A DNA stretch of 64,000 nucleotides. Source: Isoetes taiwanensis (lineage: Eukaryota; Streptophyta; Lycopodiopsida; Isoetales; Isoetaceae). The stretch lies in contig JAJEKV010000248.1 in assembly GCA_021234155.1 (NCBI GenBank), positions 62,001-126,000 of the forward strand, written 5' to 3'. A program made the translations under genes and the position numbers. The notes under the pieces are model-generated. The model saw only the letters and a list, made by a program, of their open reading frames with translations. It was not told the DNA's origin and ran no database searches. Of the stretch, positions 56,808 through 64,000 are shown piece by piece (position 1 is the first letter of the stretch; each line of letters begins with the position of its first letter).

Positions 56808-57371
56808 GTGGATAAATGGAGTATTCGTGACAAGGAGATAAATCGGGAGGCTGGAGTCGTGGAGGGTGCTGAGCGATTCCAGGTAAGTGATCACTCCCCT
56901 GTTTGTCAGGTTCCACAGTCTAACTTCCAGGCAATCCATGGATGTGAGTTGGAGCTAGAATCCCCTTCCTTGACACAAATCTCCCCCTTTGGTGATATGG
57001 GATTGGAGACTGAAATTCCCTCTTCCATACAGAATTCTCCTATTTCTCCTATTGAATGTGACATAGTCCAATCTACCTACCAGAACAGTGAAAATCAGAA
57101 CATTGAATCTGGCCTACTGGCTTTGCAACATAATTTAGATGCTATGGAATCTTCTGGCCCAAACCTAGCTGATGTGATTATTCCAGACTCAGAGGAGGAT
57201 TCCAGCTGCAGCCCTCTGCATGATATCTCCAACACATCCCTAAGATCCCTGAAAAAGAAATTGAAAGGTATAAATCTCTCTAAATCCCCCCTTGGCAGCG
57301 AAAATCTTCCCCATGCTTACAACACCCGGAGTAAGGCCTCACCTCATGGGTTAAGGAAACTCAATTATTGA
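56808..57371 (+). pseudogene. LINE ORF1 fragment, C-terminal part
   Basis: Open frame ending 34 bp before ORF2. Ser/Pro/Asn-rich with PDSEEDSSCSPLHDISNTSL and a basic end HAYNTRSKASPHGLRKLNY. The 'YNTRSKA' ending just ahead of ORF2 fits the ORF1 tails of plant LINEs. The N-terminal part is at 55,917-56,282. Confidence 0.55.
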
Positions 57372-57405
57372 GCTTTGTCCCTTCTCTCGATCTCCTTCCC
57401 TATCA

Positions 57406-60400
57406 ATGAGGATCTTAACCTGGAATCTTAGAGGTATTAAAGGGCCAACCAAAAGGAGGCGGTTTATTGCTTCTGTTAGGGAATTCAAGGCAGACATTAT
57501 CATGATCCAAGAACATAGACTCCCCAAATTTGATTCTGCCAATTTGGGGGAATGGATCAAGCCTGGTATGGCATCTTGCTATATCCCAGCAGATGGTACC
57601 AAAGGGGGAATTGCTACCTTTTGGTATAACCAGAAGCTCATTAATACCTACATCAGCCCATCTAATAGATGGCTTTGTGTCATTTTGCATATCAAGGATT
57701 GTTATGTGGCCTTTATAAACATTTATGCTTCCACTGACCCTTATGAAAGAGAACCTATGTGGGCTGACATAAATAGGTGGATGAGTCAGCAACAAAATAT
57801 TGACAACTGGATCATTACTGGGGACTTTAATAATACCCCCCATTGTGATATGAAGCTTGGCAACAAGATTAATATGTCCAAAAATGAAAGACACTCCTGG
57901 GAGAAGTGGCTCACTGATCAAGATCTTCTTTACATACCTTCCTCAAACACAAAATTTTCTTGGAGTAACAAGAGAAAAGGAGACCAACGAACTTTTTGCA
58001 TGCTGGACAGATTTTATATGCATAATTCTGCTACTTGGTTAGACAACTGCATTGTGACTGGTGACATTGCCAGCACAATTTCTGACCATCAGCCTCATTT
58101 TCTAGACATTAAAGATCTGTCTCCCAGCCCCAAAGGGAAGAATACCCCCTTCAAGTTTAACACTTCCCTGCTCCAAATGAAATCCTTTTGTCAAGAGTTT
58201 ACTTCCTACTATTTGTCTCTTCCTAAGATTGGCCAGCATCAATCTATGAGGAGCTTTAATGACAAGTTGAAGAAGGTTAAAAATTGGGTTAAGCAATGGA
58301 GTAAAGATATAGCCCAAAAGAGGAAAGCTATTAAAACTAGTCTGTTGGAACAGATTAAAGAGGTCAGATCTCTTATTGAGAACAATCCTACTGAGGAAGC
58401 TTTGCATGTAAAAGAGGAATCCCTAGAAATTCAGATAAAAACCCTGGAGGAACACCAAGTCAGAGGCATGGCTGTGAGGAGCAAAATTAAAATGTACAAC
58501 CAGCTTGACCATGAGAGCTCCAAATTGTTCTTCAGAATAGCAAGGAATAGGCAAATCAATAACTCCATCACTAAATTGGAATCTGACCAAGGAGTTATGC
58601 ACACTGATGAAACTGAAATTGCTAGGGCCTTTCATAAATTCTACACTGATCTCTTTAAGGAAGAAAGGGTTGAGGAGAGCAAAATTCAAGAGGTCTTTGA
58701 GATTATTGGTCCCCCTAATGAGGTCATGGAGGATGATTGGACTGTGGCCCCTGAACTCCCCGAGATATTTGAGACCCTCAAAAAGATGAAGCATGGTAAG
58801 AGTCCAGGAATAGATGGTTTTCAGCCAGAATTCTTTGTGGAATTCTGGCCAATCATGAAGGATGACATTGTCCACTTCATCCAAGGGATCTGGGAAGCCA
58901 AATCCATCTTTCCTACTTATAATGTGGGTGTGATTTCCCTTATTCCCAAAACTGATTCCCCTCTTAAGACTAATGAATGGCGCCCTATTTCTCTTACCAC
59001 CACATTGTATAAGTTGGTGGCCAAAATCATTGCTGGTAGAATTGTGGTGCATCTCCACAATAAAATAAATCCTTGCCAATCTGCCTTTCTACCTAATAGG
59101 TCTATCCTGGACAACTACATTGCTGCTAATGAGGCCCTTCATTGGAACAAATTAACTAAACAGAATTGTGTGCTTCTTAAATTAGACTTCAAAAGAGCAT
59201 ATGACTGTATCTCCTGGAGTTTCTTACAGAAAGCCCTACATCACATTGGTATTCACCCTTTTCTCATCAATCTCATTATGGGGGTGTGCAAAAATGCTAC
59301 TTCTTGTGTTCTTATCAATGGAACACCCACAGATTTCTTTCCTATCCAAAGAGGAGTAAGGCAGGGCTGCCCCTTGGCCCCCTACCTTTTTATCATTGCT
59401 GCTGAAATTCTTACCAAGATGGTGCTTGCTTATCAGGGAAAAGGTTTAATCCAAGGCCTTAAAATGCCTGACTCTGATCAACAGATGTCCATCCTTCAAT
59501 ATGCAGATGATACATTTATTATGACCAAAGCAGAAAATTATTGTTTGGACAACCTCATGGACTGCATCACCAAGTTTGGTGCTGCCTCTGGGATTCATCT
59601 CAATTATGCCAAATGTTCAATTCTTGCTGATGGGTGTTACCCTAATTTGAATACTCATGGAATCAAATTTGTCCCTGAAGGTCATTACTTAACCTTGTTG
59701 GGCCTCCCTCTTGCCACTCACATGTCTCACAAAGTGGCTTGGCAGCCTTTGATCAATAGGATCAGGAAAAAACTTCTTCTTCTTAAAGGCTCCCTCTCAC
59801 TGGCTGGGAGAATTTTAATTGCCAATTCTGTCCTTGCCAGTAGTCATGTTTATTTCTCCTCGGCCTTGATTGCTGATAAAGCTTCCTATAACAAAATTGA
59901 GCAATGTATCAGAGAATTTATTTGGCAGGGAACTCATTTATCTTCATGGGATGAGCTGACTCACAGCAGGAAAGATGGAGGCTTGGGATGTAAATCTCTT
60001 CATCTCCAGGCCCAGATTTTAGGTGCAAAGAATGTCTGGAAAGCTATCTCTGGTTTCCAATCCCCAGCTATGGACTTTATCAGATTTTGGTTTAATAAGA
60101 GTAAACCCTTAGGGAGTCCTTCATTGATGCACCAACTTCCAGATTCTGCCTTCTATTACTTTCATTGTGCTGCTAATACTTCCCTCTTGCTTAGGAACAT
60201 CTTCAAAGCTTGGGAGAAAGTGGCTACTAAATTCACCCATGATAAGATGACCAACTCTGTAAGGGACACTTCTATTTTCTGGTCCCCCATCTTAGCCCCG
60301 TCATCCTACTCTGCTATGGCTATATGTCACCCGACCTGTTATAAGAAATGGCATAAGGCTAATATTCTTCATGTTAGGGACCTTATAGATGAGACTGATA

Positions 60401-61263
60401 ACTGGATCCCTTGGGATATGATCAAAAAGAGAGTTGGGGGAGGGGCCACTCACAGAACTATTTATAAGCAGGTAGTGAGCATTTACTCTCCCCTTTTGGG
60501 AAAAGATGGTAATGGGGAGAGTCATTCTCCTTTGAATTGGTTCTTCAAGGTTAAGAGGAGTTATAAAGTCTCCAAGATTTATCATGCTTGCCTTCCTCAG
60601 AAAAAGAGAAAGCAAGCCTCCATACAGGGCCTGTCGCTTAAAAAGTTCAAGAAAACTATCTTTTCCAATTGGCAGTCCTATTCCTGTCCCAAAATTAAAG
60701 TCTTTGCTTGGCTTGTCCTCCATAACGCTCTTCTCTGCAATACTAATATGATCAAGAGACAATTCAAGAATGTTCATAGCCCTCTCTGCTCTCTTTGTGG
60801 TACCCATGATGAAACTGTCATCCATATCTTCAAGTGCCCGAAGGTCAAAGAATTCTGGAATTGGCTGTCCCAAATTAGCCCCAACCTGAAAATTCCAGAT
60901 TTGGACACCATTTCCACTTCTGCTCAACTGCTGCAACCTCAGGATTCCAAAGTTAACTCAACCATCCTTCAACTTGCCCTGTGGATTGTCTGGAAGCACA
61001 GAAATAATGTGGTACTGGCAGATAAGAAGTGTGATCTTGTCTGGATGAAGCTCAACTTTCAATTTGAGCTAACCAGATGTGCTATGGCTCATAAGGCTAT
61101 TAAACGAGAGAAATTTGATTCTGATTGGCTTCTTTGGGGAACCTTTAAGTCTAATTTCTTTGTTGTCCGTTTTAACTCCCTGATTGACCCGAATTCCTTT
61201 GTGGACTGCAGCATTTTTGAACAGTGTGGTGCAGGTCTTCAGGGGGACAATTCTGCCGGATGA
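57406..61263 (+). CDS. LINE L1 ORF2: endonuclease-reverse transcriptase, intact
   Basis: A 1,285-codon frame from ATG. ORF2 proteins nick the target DNA and copy LINE RNA onto it. The APE-type endonuclease covers about residues 1-230: TWNLRG at 5-10, QEHRL with Glu36, GDFN at 139-142 and SDHQP with Asp227/His228, all catalytic signatures present. The reverse transcriptase covers about residues 480-760: KMKHGKSPGIDGFQPEFF, PISLTTTLYKLVAKIIA, LLKLDFKRAYDCISW, GVRQGCPLAPYLFIIAAE and QYADD with YADD at 699-702. The zf-RVT region (about 1,085-1,155) has KIKVFAWLVLHNALLCN and CSLCGTHDETVIHIFKCP. No internal stop or frameshift, so it may encode active protein, although the element lacks a full ORF1. 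Confidence 0.95.
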   Translation: MRILTWNLRGIKGPTKRRRFIASVREFKADIIMIQEHRLPKFDSANLGEWIKPGMASCYIPADGTKGGIATFWYNQKLINTYISPSNRWLCVILHIKDCYVAFINIYASTDPYEREPMWADINRWMSQQQNIDNWIITGDFNNTPHCDMKLGNKINMSKNERHSWEKWLTDQDLLYIPSSNTKFSWSNKRKGDQRTFCMLDRFYMHNSATWLDNCIVTGDIASTISDHQPHFLDIKDLSPSPKGKNTPFKFNTSLLQMKSFCQEFTSYYLSLPKIGQHQSMRSFNDKLKKVKNWVKQWSKDIAQKRKAIKTSLLEQIKEVRSLIENNPTEEALHVKEESLEIQIKTLEEHQVRGMAVRSKIKMYNQLDHESSKLFFRIARNRQINNSITKLESDQGVMHTDETEIARAFHKFYTDLFKEERVEESKIQEVFEIIGPPNEVMEDDWTVAPELPEIFETLKKMKHGKSPGIDGFQPEFFVEFWPIMKDDIVHFIQGIWEAKSIFPTYNVGVISLIPKTDSPLKTNEWRPISLTTTLYKLVAKIIAGRIVVHLHNKINPCQSAFLPNRSILDNYIAANEALHWNKLTKQNCVLLKLDFKRAYDCISWSFLQKALHHIGIHPFLINLIMGVCKNATSCVLINGTPTDFFPIQRGVRQGCPLAPYLFIIAAEILTKMVLAYQGKGLIQGLKMPDSDQQMSILQYADDTFIMTKAENYCLDNLMDCITKFGAASGIHLNYAKCSILADGCYPNLNTHGIKFVPEGHYLTLLGLPLATHMSHKVAWQPLINRIRKKLLLLKGSLSLAGRILIANSVLASSHVYFSSALIADKASYNKIEQCIREFIWQGTHLSSWDELTHSRKDGGLGCKSLHLQAQILGAKNVWKAISGFQSPAMDFIRFWFNKSKPLGSPSLMHQLPDSAFYYFHCAANTSLLLRNIFKAWEKVATKFTHDKMTNSVRDTSIFWSPILAPSSYSAMAICHPTCYKKWHKANILHVRDLIDETDNWIPWDMIKKRVGGGATHRTIYKQVVSIYSPLLGKDGNGESHSPLNWFFKVKRSYKVSKIYHACLPQKKRKQASIQGLSLKKFKKTIFSNWQSYSCPKIKVFAWLVLHNALLCNTNMIKRQFKNVHSPLCSLCGTHDETVIHIFKCPKVKEFWNWLSQISPNLKIPDLDTISTSAQLLQPQDSKVNSTILQLALWIVWKHRNNVVLADKKCDLVWMKLNFQFELTRCAMAHKAIKREKFDSDWLLWGTFKSNFFVVRFNSLIDPNSFVDCSIFEQCGAGLQGDNSAG

Positions 61264-61696
61264 CGTTCCTACTCACCATTCAGGGACCCCCAGACAAGCT
61301 GTTAGAGCGACCTTTCGCCTCAAATTTCTACTGAAAGAAGCATACAACGCTCATATCTTGCACAAGTTTATTGGTGCTAACAATCGACTTTTGACAGAGA
61401 AGCAGTTCTCCTGCTTAAGATCTATGTATTACTACCACAAAGGTAGATGTGAAGCAGCTGCGGGTGTTTTATTGGACATTATACAGGTTCCCATTGATGA
61501 ATTGCTGTTGCTTACCCCTTCCTGGGCCGAAATCAATTGGATGGCGCCCCCGTCTTTTGCCATGCCTATCTCTGCTACTCACTCCTTCCCGGATTTGCCT
61601 GCAATCCCTGCTTCCCTTCTCAATTTATCGTCTCTCCCGCTTCACACTCCCTCTCCTTCATGCAATCCTCCTCCTGCAGGTGGAATTTGGCTTTGA
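61220..61696 (+). pseudogene. Extra open frame in the LINE 3' region, shifted relative to ORF2
   Basis: A frame offset by one from ORF2 overlaps its end and stays open to 61,696. It contains RATFRLKFLLKEAYNAHILH, LLTEKQFSCLRSMYYYHKGR and VLLDIIQVPIDELLLLTPSW, then a Pro/Ser-rich tail. It may be the true C-terminus of ORF2 reached by a frameshift, or non-LINE sequence picked up at the 3' end. No domain is recognised. Confidence 0.4.
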
Positions 61697-61830
61697 TGGT
61701 GCTCCTTCAGGCAATGGTTTTTGGTTGTAATTTTTTGTCTGGTTTTTCAGAAACTGATACTTGGTATTTGGGCTCTGAGCCCCATTTTGTATGGTTTTAA
61801 TTTATGATTAATAGAATCCTTCCTTTTCCT

Positions 61831-61862
61831 CAAAAAAATAAAAATAAAAATAAAAAATAAAA
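61831..61862 (+). other. A-rich LINE tail
   Basis: CAAAAAAATAAAAATAAAA and further A/T-only repeats mark the 3' end of the retrotransposed copy. The tail is interrupted by regular T residues, as in aged or templated plant L1 tails. Confidence 0.75.
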
Positions 61863-62823
61863 CAAAGCTTGTTAAATGTGCAATGAAGTTTCTATGTAAT
61901 TAAGGTTTCTTAATTTCTTAATATGTCATTCAACACACTCAATATTAATAACTTAGGGGTACTTGTGCATGTCCAGCAATCATGAGCTTTAGTCGCGTGA
62001 CCTACTATGGGTTGCCAACCCTGTTACTTTGGTGGATTGACAACATTCTTGACGACAACAAACCCGCGTTAAGCCCACGTTTGGGGAAGTACTTGGTTCG
62101 GACGTAATCCGCCACCGCCACCTAAACCATTTTTTTGGATTTGGTATGCATTATTAGCTAGGTTAACATTTAGGTTAGTAGTTTATTTCTAATATATTCT
62201 AATAAATATTTTTTCTAAATGTAGGGTGCATATCCACCATTGTTCTTTTTTTTCGTTGTGCTTGGGTTGCACCCTTATATTTGGGGCCTGTTTGGGTACC
62301 AACCGGGGCATAACCGCAACCCAAGAAGAATAAGAGGCGAGGGCTCATCTCGAGGGACGAGGATACCACGATCTCGGTATGGATCTCCGTCATATCACGT
62401 CGATCTACTGGGGAAGAAAGCACACCACCCACCGACAAAGTCCGGTTCCGACGTCAACAGCGTTGTCGCTGAAGAATTCGGCATGATTGCAAAGGGCCAC
62501 GGCCGCAACTAGGGCGAGGGTGTTCCCTTCGACATAGCTTTGCCTACTTGGCGGCGAATATCGTGGCGAAAGCCTCGGGAACCTCCCCGAAAGGAGCGTC
62601 GGTAATGAGCGCCGACGAAAAATAAGGTCCCCGACTTTCCTCTTAAAACCCGGCTAGAGAGGCTTACGGACGCCCACCGAACGTGCACACCACTTTATAT
62701 GAGTGAGTTCGTCTTCAATTACGTAATTTATGGTTCACTAACACTTATTCATATGTATTAACTTTGAAGTCGATTTTCTTTGTTGAGTGAAGCGAACACA
62801 AGTTCCACCGGGCACTACTAAAG

Positions 62824-63117
62824 ATGGAGAGGAATTTCATAGGAGACCTAATGCCCTCACTTAACAACATTGTTACCAACGTCCACAAGGGTACTTGGAG
62901 GGATGACTCATTTGATGCAGAGAAAATAGAACTAAGGAATAGGCTAGAGGAGGAATATCCACGAGCTCAAAACAGAGAGATGTTCCCAAACCGTGATGAG
63001 CGAGCTGGTCAACATGTTAAAGCCATGAGGTATTACCTTCCCTTGTTCTTAATCGTGATCAATATCGTACTCATGTTTGATTTACGTTATGCAGACACGA
63101 CCAGAAGAAGAGACTGA
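62824..63117 (+). CDS. TE2-region ORF, unknown protein
   Basis: Starts MERNFIGDLMPSLNNIVTNV, with WRDDSFDAEKIELRNRLEEE and NREMFPNRDERAGQHVKAMR; charged and probably helical. Beyond residue 68 (AMRYY) the frame may be read-through into an intron (GTATTACC). The 'KA' module before it and the surroundings resemble accessory ORFs of CACTA elements, but I recognise no domain. Confidence 0.3.
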   Translation: MERNFIGDLMPSLNNIVTNVHKGTWRDDSFDAEKIELRNRLEEEYPRAQNREMFPNRDERAGQHVKAMRYYLPLFLIVINIVLMFDLRYADTTRRRD

Positions 63118-63267
63118 TAAAACATGCTGATATGGAAAATGTCCCGATAGAAGAAGCGACTCGACCCCATTGGATGAACGAAGCGTCATTCGTAGTACAT
63201 CTCTAATGCTTAGCACAAGTCGTAGACGTATATCTAGATTAATATAAAGGGACTAAGGACTTGTGTT

Positions 63268-63520
63268 GTGTTGCAGTCTTGCAAGGCCAACATATTGTCA
63301 TCGAGAGGAGTAGCGGCAACTCAGCCAGCTTTGGCAGCAAGGTATGACGCAGAATCGGAGCGCTATGCTACCAACATAACTGGATCTGGTGGTTATAGTA
63401 ATTTTAACAGCTTGTGCCAAACAATCCTTAAACGGCCAGCGACTAGAGATGATCGCGAAAGGGCTAATCGATTGGGCAATGCGGCGGCCATCCAAATCGC
63501 TCTTGGTGAAAAGGGTGATG
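63268..63520 (+). CDS. TE2-region ORF, possible CACTA accessory-protein exon
   Basis: After an acceptor-like TTGTGTTGCAG the frame reads SCKANILSSRGVAATQPALA, then RYATNITGSGGYSNFNSLCQ and RPATRDDRERANRLGNAAAI, up to a likely donor GATGTATG. The spacing of a basic head, a Gly/Ser patch and a charged helix resembles the Transposase_24 / Ptta-type accessory proteins of plant En/Spm elements. Similarity is weak. Confidence 0.3.
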
Positions 63521-63824
63521 TATGTATTATTCACTACATAATTCTTTGCAAGTATTTAGCTTTAAGCTTCGTGATATGTTTTCATGGCAGGACGACGAGG
63601 AAGACGAGAGGTCACACGGTAGCGCAGCTTGAACTCTTCGATTTTTATGTTATGTCTCGCTATTCTCCAACTCCAAGTGTGGTGAATAGACTTTTCATTA
63701 TTTTGTAGTTCAATGATACATTAACTTTTGTTGAATATGATTTTTTTTGAAAGTATATTTTCTCACTACTTTTTATATTTTGATTAATGCGCCCTCGATA
63801 CCTAAGTCTATTTTAAGAACGATC

Positions 63825-63905
63825 TTTAATTGATTAATTTAGATTTTAATTGATTAATTTAGATTTTAGTTGTTTTTAATTAGATTTTAATTGATTAATT
63901 TAAAT
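63825..63905. repeat. AT-rich tandem repeat, about 20-30-bp unit
   Basis: TTTTAATTGATTAATTTAGA recurs three to four times with one variant. Followed by more AT-rich sequence to the window end. Confidence 0.7.
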
Positions 63906-64000
63906 TTCTCCAAATATTTTATTTGATAAATAAAATTCGAAGTCTTTACAACTTAATATGTCTTAAATTGCACCCATTAAATTTTTTAATTTTTTAAATT

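Larger units (their letters stand above)
55905..61863 (+). mobile_element. L1-type LINE, 5'-truncated, with intact ORF2 and A-rich tail
   Basis: ORF1 remnant, ORF2 with endonuclease, reverse transcriptase and zf-RVT, a 3' tail ORF, and an A-rich end (61,831-61,862) in the order of plant L1 elements. ORF1 lacks its N-terminal RNA-binding part, so the copy is 5'-truncated or rearranged. It sits inside TE2. I could not find a convincing target-site duplication. Confidence 0.9.
61864..64000 (+). mobile_element. Probable right-hand continuation of TE2
   Basis: Sequence resembling TE2 in base composition resumes after the LINE. Protein-like pieces on the plus strand are separated by intron-like AT-rich gaps with AG ends (for example before 62,224, CTAAATGTAG). 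Three open stretches are listed separately or here: 62,240-62,512 includes RNPRRIRGEGSSRGTRIPRS and HGRN before a stop. The element runs off the window. Linking it to TE2 is by position and not proven. Confidence 0.4.

Noticed and set aside
57415-57921. Long minus-strand frames opposite LINE ORF2 (also 58,423-59,079 and 60,301-60,936)
   Set aside because: Shadows of the ORF2 coding sequence; no independent domain or start context.

Overview
This window looks like plant nuclear DNA from a large, transposon-rich genome. The evidence is GT-AG introns, an AATAAA signal, plant-type CACTA (En/Spm) transposase domains, a plant L1-type LINE, a Helitron-like 3' end, and one recognisable host gene. That gene encodes NdhS/CRR31, the ferredoxin-binding subunit of the chloroplast NDH complex, on the minus strand at 11,279-12,055. 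A retained nuclear NdhS gene suggests a plant that still has plastid NDH, which argues against Pinaceae and other ndh-less lineages. I cannot name the species; a fern or another TE-rich land plant would fit.

Layout. 1-594: 3' part of a Helitron-like element. 595-6,600: gene-poor, with one ~365-bp tandem duplication. 6,659-9,380: decayed LTR-retroelement gag/pol remnant (aspartic protease, start of RT). 11,279-12,210: NdhS with TATA box and G-box. 12,215-13,327: two nested small inverted-repeat elements. 13,992-14,461: Pro/Ser/His-rich open frame. 16,879-30,602: a recent duplication of a host-like segment that includes a candidate 169-bp exon. The first copy is split by a ~6.5-kb insertion ('TE3', 17,564-24,020), whose empty site is preserved in the second copy. 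TE3 carries spliced coding blocks on the minus strand, a frameshifted FCP1/NIF-type HAD phosphatase domain, a DUF8039-like exon on the plus strand, and at least 11 copies of a TCGACTCGCGAGTCGA-type palindrome.

30,603 to about 42,180: a CACTA element ('TE1') with palindromic subterminal repeats, a 5' leader intron, a zinc-binding-like N-terminal ORF, and a TNP2-type transposase. The transposase is interrupted by a second ~5.4-kb element (35,087-40,461). 42,430-51,873: a GC-rich tandem array with a ~1.12-kb unit and six main copies, broken by ~3.1 kb of unrelated DNA ending in a 310-bp MITE. 53,127-64,000: a second CACTA-like element ('TE2'), related to TE1 in its leader but carrying unfamiliar proteins, and interrupted by a 5'-truncated LINE with an intact 1,285-residue ORF2 (55,905-61,863).

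The most interesting observation is a structured element in the 5' leader introns of TE1 (four tandem copies) and TE2 (one copy). Each copy can fold into a closing stem plus a long two-part hairpin, and the stems are kept by compensatory base changes between TE1 and TE2. I do not recognise it as a described RNA or DNA motif. Many TE reading frames carry single-base frameshifts, from decay, sequencing error or both.
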